This document shows, one piece after another, positions 26,037-35,355 of a DNA stretch of 64,000 bases. Position 1 is the first letter of the stretch; each line of letters opens with the position of its first letter. Source of the stretch: Actimicrobium sp047621345 (GTDB taxonomy: Bacteria > Pseudomonadota > Gammaproteobacteria > Burkholderiales > Burkholderiaceae_D); contig JBLHLW010000004.1 in assembly GCA_047621345.1 (NCBI GenBank), positions 1 through 64,000 of the forward strand, read 5' to 3'. The position numbers and the translations under genes are program-made. Below the pieces are notes generated by a model. It had not been told where the DNA came from. It did no database searches and saw only the letters and a list, made by a program, of their open reading frames with translations.

Positions 26037-27273
26037 CACCGTCAGCGAGTAAAACTTCACGCCGTCTTATCAATCATAGAGTCTCTTCAAACTCAAGTTG
26101 TGGCTGTTGCCAATCGGTGACCAGAGCATAAATTTATTACGTTAAGCACTACAACTTTGCTAAGTTCATAGCTACGATAAAGTAATTATCTATCGCCCAG
26201 CGCTGCTGAAACATTGTCAGCATAAAAGTTCTCTTACGGGTGAGCAGTTTTACTTGACCTTTACATACCAAATATCAGGGAGATCTTGTGAGTAGAGCAA
26301 TTATTACTGCTTTCGTTGGAGTTCTATCCTTCTGCGTATGCAATGAAGCCAACTCAGAAGCACCTGCGTAAAGCTCTCTTACGCAAAGTTCGTCGCAAAC
26401 TCAACCGATCATCCAGAAGAAAGCCCCCTCATCAGACTCAATTTCGTCTGAGATGGCAAATCTGTTCGCTAAGGTAGTGGCTGCAATCGCCCAGTATCCT
26501 GATAAAAATGCAGTTGATGCTACGCAAACGGCGTAAATTGGCGCGAATACAAACCAGTCGATGGGACGAGGAAAATGCTAGTAGCTAACCGTATTTATAT
26601 CGGTAAGTTAGCTAAACTATATGACTATGTTCTTATCGGAAGTAACGGAACCAACGGCAGATTCTCCATTGCTATTTTCAGAGACTTTGACCCGCAAGCG
26701 TTCAAAGATGGTCTTAAGGGCGTTTTTTCAGTCAAAGCTAAGCCGTCCAACACAAGTAAGTCATCTGCAGGCATGGTTAATAAAAAATTTGAGGTGTATG
26801 ACCTTCTTGATGGTGAAAAACAGGTTGGACTTCTGGTAATGACTTATTGCACTGCGGATTCCATCGACGGATCAGGCACCGTTGGATTCATTTCAGAGGC
26901 CTACGCTAATAAGAAGGGCTTCCTCATTCCTCAGGTTAATTGTCGCCTCAAATAAAAAAGAGACAAAGCGTAATGAGCACAAAGTTCAGCCAATCAATTA
27001 ACCTATAAAGATCAGTTAAATCAAATTGATATAATTGATAAAGCATTTTTGATTGTAAAAAACTATCGGATTTGGCGTCTGCTGCATCCATTTTCCCCAA
27101 GAGAGTAAAAAATTTTCCGTAAAGAAATTTTTAAAACGAGTTTCGCTTGATCACTTAGTACAGAAGCCAATGACGAATCGACTTAATGACCGAAAACCTT
27201 GCATGTGAGGTTTTAAGGCGGAATTTTCGGCGACCCCCGCTACATGGGGATGTACGCCAGAACCGCCGATTTA
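26037..27273. other. AT-rich passenger segment within the IS66 element
   Basis: About 1.24 kb with clearly lower GC than its surroundings, suggesting foreign origin. It holds one decayed gene (26288-26955). The 26037-26287 and 26956-27273 flanks show no gene; the last ~100 bp becomes GC-richer again and may be a scrap of another element. Confidence 0.7.
26288..26955 (+). pseudogene. Decayed gene for an exported protein (two stops and a frameshift)
   Basis: From GTG 26288 (AGGGAG upstream) the frame encodes a signal-peptide-like start (MSRAIITAFVGVLSFCVCN…) and continues in the same frame through TAA at 26369 and TAA at 26534 with a plausible protein (…SSEMANLFAKVVAAIAQY…). A one-base frame change near 26570 then joins it to a 126-residue open stretch (26575-26955, …LYDYVLIGSNGTNGRFSIAIF…). 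The original product was perhaps 220 residues and secreted or lipid-anchored. No family recognised. The 126-residue part has GAGG before its ATG, so it could still be made without a signal peptide. Confidence 0.6.
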
Positions 27274-27303
27274 TCCGGCTATGTACATATTTACATAGCC
27301 GGA
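27274..27303. repeat. 12-bp perfect palindrome at the passenger/IS66 junction
   Basis: TCCGGCTATGTA, 6-nt loop, TACATAGCCGGA. It ends exactly where the second tnpC copy begins, so it may mark the recombination or insertion point. Confidence 0.7.
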
Positions 27304-27564
27304 AAAACTGGTTGTTCAATTGGACCGAGCTGCGTGCAAAGCACATCGGCATCATGCAAACCTGATCGTGACCTGCCGTCTGCACGACATCGATCCGTAT
27401 GACTATCTTGTCGATGTGCTGCAGCGCGTGGCGCAGCAACTGGCATCAAAGGTGCATGAACTTACTCCCCGCCTCTGGAAATTTCTCTTCGCCAGCAACC
27501 CGCTGCGCTCTGATTTATACGACATCACACAACGGCGCAATCACGCCGCTCACTGAGCGCTTAC
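27304..27564 (+). pseudogene. Direct repeat copy 2: tnpC 3' fragment plus outer right inverted repeat
   Basis: Encodes the IS66 TnpC C-terminus (LIVTCRLHDIDPYDYLVDVL…) again, with a 1-bp deletion relative to copy 1 that changes the upstream frame. It ends in the outer terminal repeat followed by the target duplication. Confidence 0.88.
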
Positions 27565-27572
27565 CGATGACC
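27565..27572. repeat. Right 8-bp target-site duplication (CGATGACC)
   Basis: Identical to 24571-24578; defines the right boundary of the inserted unit, 16 nt from the metY stop codon. Confidence 0.9.
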
Positions 27573-27588
27573 TGATCCAGAAGTCGAA

Positions 27589-28875
27589 TCAGGAAGCGGC
27601 CAGCGCCTGATCCAGATCCGCCAGCAAGTCATCAATATGCTCGATCCCGACCGACAAGCGCAACATGTCTTCGGTCACACCCGCCTTTTTCAACTCGGCC
27701 GGATCGAGCTGTCGGTGCGTCGTCGAGGCAGGGTGCGTGGCCAATGATTTGGCATCGCCGATATTGACCAGTCGGGTAAACAGTTGCAGCGCATCGAGCA
27801 CACGGGCACCCGCTTCGCGCGGCGCGCCCTGATCCGCACTGCGCAAGCCAAATGACAAGATGCCGGAAGCCCGTCCGTTCATGTACTTCACTGTCAGCGC
27901 ATGGTCAGGATGATCTTCCAGTCCGGCATAGTTGACCCATGCTACCTTCGGATGCGACTTCAAGTGCCGAGCAATCGCCAGCGCGTTCTCACAAATCCGG
28001 TCCATCCGCAAGGCCAGCGTTTCGATGCCTTGCAAGATCAGGAAGGCATTCATCGGCGAAATCGCCGCACCCATGTTTCGTAACGGTACGACCCGTGCAC
28101 GACCGATGAAGGCCGCCGCGCCAAGTGCCTCGGTATAGACCACGCCGTGATACGACACATCCGGTTCATTGAGGCGCTTGAAACGTTCCTTGTGCTCGGC
28201 CCACGGAAACTTGCCGCTGTCGACAATCGCACCGCCGACGCTGGTGCCATGACCGCCCAGATATTTGGTCAGCGAGTGCACGACGATATCGGCGCCATGC
28301 TCGATCGGCCGGCACAGGTAGGGACTAGGTACCGTGTTGTCGACGATCAGAGGAATCCCGTGCGCATGCGCGATCTCGGCCAGCCGCGCGAAATCGGTCA
28401 CGTTACCCAATGGATTGCCGATCGATTCGCAAAAAATCGCTTTCGTGCGCGCGTCAATCAGCGCCGCAAAGCTGTCCGGCTGGCGCGCATCAGCAAAGCG
28501 CACTTCAATACCCATCTGCGGCAAGGTATGCGCAAACAGGTTGTAGGTACCGCCATAAAGCTGGCTGGCCGAAATGAAGTTATCGCCGGCTTCAGTGATG
28601 GTCTGGATGGCATATGTGATTGCCGCCATGCCGGACGCGACGGCCAGCGCGGCAATACCGCCTTCGAGCGCTGCGACCCGCTTTTCAAGCACGTCCTGCG
28701 TCGGATTCATGATGCGGGTGTAGATATTGCCGGGCACTTTCAGGTCGAACAGGTCGGCACCATGCTGGGCATTATCAAAGGCGTAAGCGACCGTCTGGTA
28801 AATCGGCACAGCGGCTGATTTGGTGGTCGGGTCCGGGCTGTAGCCAGCGTGGACAGCGAGAGTTTCAAGTTTCAT
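27589..28875 (-). CDS. metY: O-acetylhomoserine sulfhydrylase (PLP-dependent)
   Basis: 428 residues, Cys/Met metabolism PLP family. Makes homocysteine from O-acetylhomoserine and sulfide (direct sulfhydrylation). The PLP lysine is in HSLTKYLGGHGTSVGG; the phosphate-binding region GMAAITYAIQTI and the N-terminal TLAVHAGYSPDPTTKSAAVP are typical of the OAH branch. ATG 28875 is preceded by AGGAG at 5 nt. An upstream in-frame start would add 16 unrelated residues. The IS66 insertion ends just past its stop, so its native terminator may have been displaced. Confidence 0.92.
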   Translation of the reverse strand: MKLETLAVHAGYSPDPTTKSAAVPIYQTVAYAFDNAQHGADLFDLKVPGNIYTRIMNPTQDVLEKRVAALEGGIAALAVASGMAAITYAIQTITEAGDNFISASQLYGGTYNLFAHTLPQMGIEVRFADARQPDSFAALIDARTKAIFCESIGNPLGNVTDFARLAEIAHAHGIPLIVDNTVPSPYLCRPIEHGADIVVHSLTKYLGGHGTSVGGAIVDSGKFPWAEHKERFKRLNEPDVSYHGVVYTEALGAAAFIGRARVVPLRNMGAAISPMNAFLILQGIETLALRMDRICENALAIARHLKSHPKVAWVNYAGLEDHPDHALTVKYMNGRASGILSFGLRSADQGAPREAGARVLDALQLFTRLVNIGDAKSLATHPASTTHRQLDPAELKKAGVTEDMLRLSVGIEHIDDLLADLDQALAAS

Positions 28876-29325
28876 GGCGCTCCTGAAAAAAATCGGGTGG
28901 ACAACGAATAAGTAGGCACGCACGCGTGCTGCGGCAATAGTACGTGATCCATGCCGTTGGCATACACCTTGACCCGCAGGATTTTTGATAGAGCGACTAG
29001 CAATCCCGGTGAGCGAATTACCGCGAAATTACACACCTATAACCACTCAGAAACTCACTCAAAAGTTGTGCACTGAAACTGTGGACAACTTTGGGGACAA
29101 CTGCCGCACAGCCATCACGAACCGCATGGCAGTAAGGTTGCGCATCACTGCCTCAAATACAGGCAGGCCTATCGCGGGGAAAGATAACACCGAGATGCTC
29201 GCTATATCGGCTATCCTGAACCCGGAAAAATTCCGGTGAATTTTCTGCACCTCGCACCGACGTACCCAACCCTGGTGCCCTCAACAAGAAACCGCTACGG
29301 CGGGATGCTTCACATCCCCACACTC
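28876..29325. other. Divergent intergenic region, metY to EamA transporter
   Basis: About 450 bp. It must hold both promoters. Two TGTGGACAA/GGGGACAA words near 29083-29100 resemble DnaA boxes loosely but without the context of an origin. No gene or riboswitch recognised. Confidence 0.4.
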
Positions 29326-30264
29326 ATGACCCACACCCGATTTGGCGCCCGCGACCTCACTGCGGCGCTCTGCATTATCTTTATCTGGGGCACCAACTTC
29401 GTCGCGATGAAACTGGCGCTACGTGGCTTCACGCCGTTCCAGCTCGGCGCCCTGCGCTATGCGTTTGCCACGCTCCCGCTGCTGTTGTTCATCAAGCCGC
29501 CGAAGATGCACTGGAAATGGTTAGTCTCGTACGGCTTGCTGCAAGGCGTGGGCCAATTCGGTCTGCTCTTCGTGGCACTCAATGTCGGCATGACGGCAGC
29601 GCTGGCATCGGTACTGCTGCAGACGCAAGTGTTCTTTACCGCATTGTTCGGCTTCATCCTGCTCAATGAAGGGTTGGGTCGCTCGCTTAAAGTTGGGCTG
29701 CTACTCGCCGCACTGGGATTAGGCTGCTTCGCCATGAACTACCTGCTGCCCGATGGCTCCGCGGCGGCGGCAAGTACGCCGCTGGGCTTCGTGCTGTGTC
29801 TGGCGGCGGCAAGCATGTGGGCTGGCTCGAACATTGTCGTGCGCAAGGCCCAGAGGACGACGGCCCATTTCGATGTCATTGCGTTCATGGTCTGGAGCAG
29901 CCTGGTGCCGATCTTGCCGTACATCGCGCTGTCGGCCGTGTTCGATACACCAGCTAGTCACTGGGAGTGGCTCAATGCCCCGTTCAGTAGTTGGTCATCG
30001 GCCGCCTACCTCGGCTGGATCGGCACCATCCTCGGCTACACCTTATGGACCGGTCTGCTCACACGCCACCCGGTCAACCGGGTCGCACCGTTCAGCCTTG
30101 GCGTGCCGATCGTCGGACTGGCGACCGGCATGATCGTGTTGAACGAAGTGGTCACGCGCTGGCAGTGGAGCGGCATTGTCCTGATCGTCGCCTCGCTGAT
30201 CTGCGTATTGTTCGGCGACCAGCTCGCCAGAAAAATTCCGGCGCTGTTCAGGGCAAACGCCTAA
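29326..30264 (+). CDS. EamA-family (DMT) inner-membrane transporter
   Basis: 312 residues from ATG 29326, about ten hydrophobic helices in two EamA repeats (first repeat from LCIIFIWGTNFVAMKLALRGF, second from LGFVLCLAAASMWAGSNIVVRK). The family includes exporters of cysteine/O-acetylserine and other metabolites; the substrate cannot be read from sequence. The next upstream ATG (29304) would add a short hydrophilic leader. It converges with degQ; the two stops overlap. Confidence 0.85.
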   Translation: MTHTRFGARDLTAALCIIFIWGTNFVAMKLALRGFTPFQLGALRYAFATLPLLLFIKPPKMHWKWLVSYGLLQGVGQFGLLFVALNVGMTAALASVLLQTQVFFTALFGFILLNEGLGRSLKVGLLLAALGLGCFAMNYLLPDGSAAAASTPLGFVLCLAAASMWAGSNIVVRKAQRTTAHFDVIAFMVWSSLVPILPYIALSAVFDTPASHWEWLNAPFSSWSSAAYLGWIGTILGYTLWTGLLTRHPVNRVAPFSLGVPIVGLATGMIVLNEVVTRWQWSGIVLIVASLICVLFGDQLARKIPALFRANA

Positions 30265-31742
30265 CCGAGGTCGATCGGGACAAAAATGCGGACGTCATTA
30301 CGCTGCACAAGTAACGCCATTTTTTTGTCGGACTTGGCAACCATCTGGCGCAATTGTTCGCCACTCTTCACGGCGACGCCGTTGACAGAGACGATCACAT
30401 CGCCCGGTTCGATGCCGGCCTGCGCGGCGGCGCCGCTGACCTGCTCAACGAGCAAGCCCGACGGAACGCCGACTTGACGTTGCTCATCCTTGGCCAGTTC
30501 CCTGACCACGACGCCAAGCTTGCCATGGGATGGCGCAACCTCACCCGCCATCGCCACTGTCTTGTCGTTCATCGCACCGATCGTCGCCTCGACGGATAAC
30601 GGCTTGCCGTTGCGCAAAAGGGTCAGCGTCGTGCTTGTGCCCGGCTTCATCAGCGCAATCTGCACCGGCAGGTCACTCGAATAGTTGATGTCATGGTCGC
30701 CAACCCGAGTAATCACATCGCCAGATTGCAGCCCTGCCCGTCCGGCCGGACTCGCCTTGTCGACCGAACTGACCAGCGCGCCATGCACCGATTTCAAGCC
30801 AAAGGATTCCACCAGCGCCGGATTGAGTTCCTGCACGGCGATCCCGAGATGACCGCGACTGACCTTGCCCGAGGCAACCAGTTGTTGTTCGACATTCGTG
30901 GCGACATCAATCGGAATGGCAAATGACAAGCCCTGATAACCACCGGTGCGACTGTAAATTTGCGAATTAATGCCGATCACTTCCCCCTGCAAATTGAACA
31001 AGGGGCCGCCGGAATTACCGGGATTGAGGGCCACGTCGGTTTGCAGGAAAGGCACATAACTCCCTTCCGGTAGCGACCGCGCCTTGGCACTGATGATGCC
31101 GGATGTCGCCGTGTTTTCGAACCCGTACGGCGAACCGATGGCCAGCACCGGATCACCGACATGGGTGGCTGCCGGGTTGCCAAATTTCACCACAGGCAGG
31201 TCGGTTGCCGCGATTTTCAGCACCGCCACGTCGCTCATGCGGTCGGCGCCCAGCACCTTGGCCTTGAATTCGCGCCGGTCAGTCAATTTGACGACCACTT
31301 CGCTGGCGCCCTCGACAACATGGGCATTCGTCAGAATGAGGCCACTGGAACTGATGATAAAACCCGAACCCAGCGAATGGACCGGCTCGGCCTCAGCACT
31401 GCGGGGTGGCTGAAATCCTCGAAAAAACTGACTCAGATCGGGCTCCTGCTGGTCGCTAGACTGGTCTGCCAGTGCCACCTGATGGCCCTTGCCAGTGACG
31501 CTGATGTTGACTACCGAAGGCCCATAGCGGGCGACAATGCCAGAGAAGTCGGTGGCCGGTGCGAGCGTCACCGGCACGGTCTGCGTCGCATCGGAATTAA
31601 TGGCAGAAACAACAGCAGCAGCAGGGACCGTGGCCTGTGCGGGACCGAAATGCCCGGCGCCAAAGCCGGCATAGGCGCCTACCAGCGCAGCAAGCATGCC
31701 GCCGGCAATGGCGGTGCGAGTAATGTTTTTTGGTTTCATCAT
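30261..31742 (-). CDS. degQ: DegQ/DegP-type periplasmic serine endoprotease
   Basis: 493 residues: signal sequence or anchor, trypsin-like domain with His (LTNAHVV), Asp (MSDVAVLKI) and Ser (NPGNSGGPLFN), then two PDZ domains (…AGLQSGDVITRVGDHDI…; …AGIEPGDVIVSVNGVAV…). HtrA proteins degrade or refold damaged envelope proteins. Several ATGs cluster at the start; 31742 has GGAG 6 nt upstream. It lies about 110 nt downstream of the histidine kinase on the same strand, so the two-component pair may control envelope stress. Confidence 0.92.
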   Translation of the reverse strand: MMKPKNITRTAIAGGMLAALVGAYAGFGAGHFGPAQATVPAAAVVSAINSDATQTVPVTLAPATDFSGIVARYGPSVVNISVTGKGHQVALADQSSDQQEPDLSQFFRGFQPPRSAEAEPVHSLGSGFIISSSGLILTNAHVVEGASEVVVKLTDRREFKAKVLGADRMSDVAVLKIAATDLPVVKFGNPAATHVGDPVLAIGSPYGFENTATSGIISAKARSLPEGSYVPFLQTDVALNPGNSGGPLFNLQGEVIGINSQIYSRTGGYQGLSFAIPIDVATNVEQQLVASGKVSRGHLGIAVQELNPALVESFGLKSVHGALVSSVDKASPAGRAGLQSGDVITRVGDHDINYSSDLPVQIALMKPGTSTTLTLLRNGKPLSVEATIGAMNDKTVAMAGEVAPSHGKLGVVVRELAKDEQRQVGVPSGLLVEQVSGAAAQAGIEPGDVIVSVNGVAVKSGEQLRQMVAKSDKKMALLVQRNDVRIFVPIDLG

Positions 31743-31805
31743 CATGTTCTCCATCAAGGTTGTGACATCAGATCGATGGAGAATCTTAGAACGCGCAACT
31801 TAATT

Positions 31806-31846
31806 GAGACTTAAACCCGGAGACTTAAACCCGGAGACCTAAACCG
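31806..31846. repeat. Tandem 14-bp repeats after the histidine kinase gene
   Basis: GAGACTTAAACCCG twice exactly (31806-31819, 31820-31833) and a third, 13-nt degenerate copy (31834-31846), in the kinase-degQ gap. A related GGAGACTACCCG is inside the kinase 3' end, so the array may have grown from the gene terminus. Confidence 0.8.
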
Positions 31847-31852
31847 TAAAAC

Positions 31853-33193
31853 TTACGCCTGGAGACTACCCGGTGCGCAGAGTGCCATCTCCATGCGCAC
31901 CAGCAGGCCGCCGGCGACAGGATCGTTGGCCAGTACGAGGCTGGCGCCATGCAGGTCGGCGATGCGCCGGACAATTGCCAGGCCCAGGCCACTGCCTCCG
32001 GCAGGTGCATCGGTGCCGCGATAAAAACGATCGAACACGCGTGGCAAGTCCGCCGCATCGATACCGGGACCGCTGTCATGCACCGTCAGCACGGCGCGCT
32101 GGCCATGATGACGGACAGCCACATCGATACGACCACCGTCCGGTGTCGCCCCCAGCGCATTGACCAGCAGATTGTTGAGCAAAATGGATAAGTTATCGGG
32201 GTCGCCGGTCACCTGACTCGGCACCGCGTCGGTGAGACCAAGATCGATACCACGCTGACTGGCACGCAGCGACAAGTCGGCGACCGACTCGCGTGCGATA
32301 GCGGCCAGATCCACCACTGACAAGTCATTCTGAACGGCATCGGGGTCCTGGCGCGCCAGCGTCAGTAACTGATGGACCAGACGGCTGGCGCGGTCCAGCC
32401 CGGCGCGCAGCGCGCTGAACGCCGCGTCGCGCGCAGGCTGGTCCGCCGCACGCTGCGCCAGTTCCACCTGCAACTTCAAGGCAGTCAATGGCGTGCGTAA
32501 TTCATGCGCCGCATCGCCGACAAAAATGCGCTGGGTCGCCGCCGCATGCGCCAGACGCGCCAACAAGTCGTTGACGGCATCGGTCAGTGGCCGTATTTCA
32601 TCCGGTAGTGCGGCATCGGACACCGGTGCCAATTGCCCCGCATCCCGCGCAGCCAGTTGCGCTACCACCCCATGCACGGGTGCCAGGCCGCGACTGACCG
32701 CCAGCCAGATCAGCCCCCCCAGAAAAGGCACCAGCAGCAGCAACGGTGCGATGGTCTTCAGGGCCGAACGCGCTGCCATATCACTGCGTACCCGCAGCGG
32801 TTGCGCAATCTGGACCACCGTCGGCCCTTGTTGCGCGCTATAGACCCGCCAGGCTTCGCCGCGCGCCTCGATGTTGGTAAAACCGAGCACGGCCAGCTGT
32901 GGCAAGTCCGCGTAATCATGCGAAAAATAAAGTCGTACGCCGCTGGGGTCCCAAATCTGGATGACTACTGCTGGCGCTGCATCGAATACCGCACCGGTGC
33001 CCGGTTCCGGCAGGGAGAGAAAACGGCTCGGCAGCGCGCTGGCGACCTGCTGCATCTGGAAATCGAATAAATGGTTGGCTTCGTCACGCGCCTGCAGATA
33101 GAGCAACAGAGCCATCAGCGAGATCACGACCGCCAGGCCTGCCGCCAGCCAGATCAGCAAGGTGCGTCGTATCGAGGTACGCCGCACCGTCAC
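31853..33193 (-). CDS. Sensor histidine kinase (OmpR-system partner)
   Basis: 446 residues: N-terminal helix (about 12-30), periplasmic sensor, second helix (about 160-180), HAMP, HisKA with phospho-accepting His in GDAAHELRTPLTALKLQ, and HATPase with N-box (NLLVNALGATPDGG) and G-box (DSGPGIDAADLPRVFDRFYRG). GTG start overlaps the regulator stop (GTGA), so the two are translationally coupled. QseC/TctE-like by layout; signal unknown. Confidence 0.92.
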   Translation of the reverse strand: MTVRRTSIRRTLLIWLAAGLAVVISLMALLLYLQARDEANHLFDFQMQQVASALPSRFLSLPEPGTGAVFDAAPAVVIQIWDPSGVRLYFSHDYADLPQLAVLGFTNIEARGEAWRVYSAQQGPTVVQIAQPLRVRSDMAARSALKTIAPLLLLVPFLGGLIWLAVSRGLAPVHGVVAQLAARDAGQLAPVSDAALPDEIRPLTDAVNDLLARLAHAAATQRIFVGDAAHELRTPLTALKLQVELAQRAADQPARDAAFSALRAGLDRASRLVHQLLTLARQDPDAVQNDLSVVDLAAIARESVADLSLRASQRGIDLGLTDAVPSQVTGDPDNLSILLNNLLVNALGATPDGGRIDVAVRHHGQRAVLTVHDSGPGIDAADLPRVFDRFYRGTDAPAGGSGLGLAIVRRIADLHGASLVLANDPVAGGLLVRMEMALCAPGSLQA

Positions 33194-33852
33194 TGCAACG
33201 GCGCCATCATGTAACCGACACCACGAATATTGCGGATCTGGGCAGCGCCCAGTTTCTTGCGCAGGGCATGGATGTAGACCTCGACCGTGTTACTGCCCAC
33301 CTCATCGCCCCAGCCGTAGATTTTTTCTTCCAGCTTCGGCACCGACAAGACCGCGCCGGGTCGCTCCAGCAAAGCCTGCAGGACCGCGAATTCGCGCGCG
33401 GAAAGCGCCACGCCGGCGCCGTCCAACGTCACTGCATGCGTAGTCGTATTGAGCACCAGACCGCCATGCTGCACCAGCGCATCGGCGCGGCCGATACGCC
33501 GGCGTAGCAAAGCCTGGATGCGGGCGACCAACTCCTGCAAATCAAACGGCTTGACCAAGTAATCATCGGCACCGGCATTCAAGCCGCGCACGCGGTCGGC
33601 AACGGCATCACGGGCGGTCAGAATCAGGACCGGGATCGTATCGCCGCGCTGGCGCAAGGTCGCCAATACACTAATGCCATCCATGCGCGGCAACCCAAGA
33701 TCGAGCAACAGCAAATCATAGGAATGTGTTTTCAACGCTTGCAGCGCGCTGCTGCCGTCTCCGATTGCATCGACGGTATAGCCTTCGTGCTGCAGTCCTT
33801 TTGATACGCTCGCGCGCAACATGGCATCGTCTTCGATATAGAGCAGGCGCAC
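33190..33852 (-). CDS. Response regulator, OmpR/PhoB family
   Basis: 220 residues from GTG 33852 (VRLLYIEDDAML…). Receiver domain with phosphorylated Asp in LLLLDLGLPRMDG and Lys in YLVKPF; C-terminal winged helix (VGSNTVEVYIHALRKKLG…IRNIRGVGYMM). An upstream in-frame start adds a non-receiver leader and is unlikely. Pairs with the kinase it overlaps. Confidence 0.93.
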   Translation of the reverse strand: MRLLYIEDDAMLRASVSKGLQHEGYTVDAIGDGSSALQALKTHSYDLLLLDLGLPRMDGISVLATLRQRGDTIPVLILTARDAVADRVRGLNAGADDYLVKPFDLQELVARIQALLRRRIGRADALVQHGGLVLNTTTHAVTLDGAGVALSAREFAVLQALLERPGAVLSVPKLEEKIYGWGDEVGSNTVEVYIHALRKKLGAAQIRNIRGVGYMMAPLQ

Positions 33853-34047
33853 TGGACATTCCCGATGGTTGGTTGGGCAACAATTGTGGAGTTTATCTGC
33901 AAAGTACAACAGCACTCTGTGCGCTACCACGCGCAACAGCATCTCGTTACATGATAGCCAAATAACGTGTCGTCAAGAATGCAGGTGAGCGCGTTAGTCA
34001 CCCACCATCTTGTCATCCTTAGTTTCTGCCCTCATCGAAAGCGTCTC

Positions 34048-35010
34048 TTGAAAACCATTTCATTGGCCATCGCCGTGCTGCTATCCGGATGCGCGACCGC
34101 CCCCACCTATCAACGCTTGCCGTCGCAAGTCATCTACGAACCACCCTTTCCGCAGCAAGTCGTCACCATCTATTCGGATCCACCACTTTATCAGCCGGCG
34201 CCGGTCAGAGTGCAATGGGCGCCGCCACCGATGCGCATCGAGATGATCCCGTACCAGCCCTATCCGGAAGCAATCTGGACCGGCGGTTACTGGGTCTGGC
34301 AAGGCAACTGGGTCTGGGCGCACGGGCGCTGGGCCGCGCCGCCACAACCAGGCTATGCCTGGGTCCATCCGTACTATGAAAATCGCGGTGGCAGCGTCGT
34401 CTTCATCAACGGGTTCTGGGCCGCGCCGGGAGTTAACTTCATCGCACCCGCACCCAATGTTTTCATCAGTACGGCCGTTATCGGCAATGGCGTTATCGCC
34501 GGTCAGCGTCCGATCGGCCCGGAAGGAATCTTCGTGCCGCCACCACCGGGTTCGCGCTCGGGCCTGATCGTCCCGGCACCACTGGGCACTCCACCGGCCG
34601 TCGTCATCAATGCGCCGGCCATCACCAATCAAGGTATGCGTGTCCGTAACGGCAACATCACCTACAACAATTCGACCAATCTGACGAACGTCACCAATGT
34701 CAGAAATGTCTCGAACATCAACACCATCAACAACGTCGTCCCCGCCACCGGGCAAGCTGTCACTACTAGCACTCCCGTCCAGCCGCCACCGATACGCATG
34801 CCGCCACCCGCCGCCAATTACGTGCGACCAGTGACACCTGACAATGCACAGTCCCGCACGTCCGTAACACCCGTCGCCGCTACCGCGCCGCATGCCGGCA
34901 ACCACCCGCTAAACAATGCAGGCACACCGGCGCAGCCGAGGCCAGCACCAGAGCATGAAAAGAGAGAACGCCGGCGCAACGAGGAAAGCAGACAGAACGA
35001 TCGCAGCTAA
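34048..35010 (+). CDS. YXWGXW-type lipoprotein with low-complexity tail
   Basis: About 320 residues. Lipoprotein signal ISLAIAVLLSGC with the acylated Cys at about residue 15. The middle carries YXWGXW-like motifs (GGYWVWQGNWVWAHGRW…PGYAWVHPYY), then Asn/Thr-rich repeats (NLTNVTNVRNVSNINTINN) and a Pro-rich, basic C-terminus. Probably an outer-membrane lipoprotein. The start is uncertain: TTG 34048 gives a normal-length signal; GTG 33967 would give an overlong one. Confidence 0.7.
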   Translation: MKTISLAIAVLLSGCATAPTYQRLPSQVIYEPPFPQQVVTIYSDPPLYQPAPVRVQWAPPPMRIEMIPYQPYPEAIWTGGYWVWQGNWVWAHGRWAAPPQPGYAWVHPYYENRGGSVVFINGFWAAPGVNFIAPAPNVFISTAVIGNGVIAGQRPIGPEGIFVPPPPGSRSGLIVPAPLGTPPAVVINAPAITNQGMRVRNGNITYNNSTNLTNVTNVRNVSNINTINNVVPATGQAVTTSTPVQPPPIRMPPPAANYVRPVTPDNAQSRTSVTPVAATAPHAGNHPLNNAGTPAQPRPAPEHEKRERRRNEESRQNDRS

Positions 35011-35355
35011 TCAGGTGAGGGGCTCGATGTGGGGTTGCAAAGCGATGACAGCCATGCCGAACAGGGCGATCGCTGCGCCAGCGATGTCCCAGCGCGTCAG
35101 CGCCACGCCATCGACAAAGCGCAACCACAGTAACGCAACAGCGATGTACATCCCGCCGTAGGCGGCATAGGTCCGACCGGCCGCCGCCGGATGTAGCGTC
35201 AGCAACCAGGCAAACAGCGCCAGCGACAAGGCTGCCGGCAACAGCAACCACACTGAACGATCCTGCCTGACGACCAGCCACGGTAAATAACAGCCGACGA
35301 TTTCCGCTAAGGCAGTGATGCCGAACAAGGCTACGAGTTTGAGGAAAGATAGCAT
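35011..35355 (-). CDS. ynfA: YnfA/UPF0060 family small membrane protein
   Basis: 114 residues, four helices, SMR-like. Matches the YnfA pattern: LKLVALFGITALAEIVGCYLPW at the N-terminus, RTYAAYGGMYIAVALLWL and TRWDIAGAAIALFGMAVI later. Family members are small inner-membrane proteins sometimes linked to drug efflux; role here unknown. ATG 35355 gives the usual family length. It converges with the lipoprotein gene; the two stop codons are adjacent. Confidence 0.88.
   Translation of the reverse strand: MLSFLKLVALFGITALAEIVGCYLPWLVVRQDRSVWLLLPAALSLALFAWLLTLHPAAAGRTYAAYGGMYIAVALLWLRFVDGVALTRWDIAGAAIALFGMAVIALQPHIEPLT

Larger units (their letters stand above)
24579..27564. mobile_element. Degenerate IS66-family element with duplicated right end and AT-rich passenger
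   Basis: Left terminal repeat GTAAGCGGTCACCCAGCGGC (24579 on) pairs with right ends at 26012-26036 (inner) and 27540-27564 (outer), each ending …GCGCTTAC. Only the outer end is followed by the target duplication CGATGACC. Inside are tnpA (apparently intact), tnpB and tnpC with large deletions, then about 1.25 kb of AT-rich DNA, then a second copy of the last ~260 bp of tnpC plus right end. With the transposase core lost, it cannot move by itself. Confidence 0.88.

Noticed and set aside
24571..26044. Simple IS66 element ending at the inner right repeat
   Set aside because: The 8 bp after 26036 (CACCGTCA) do not match the left duplication CGATGACC, while the bases after 27564 do.
29080..29102. 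Two TGTGGACAA-like words resembling DnaA boxes
   Set aside because: Only two imperfect copies, no AT-rich unwinding region and no origin-linked genes nearby.
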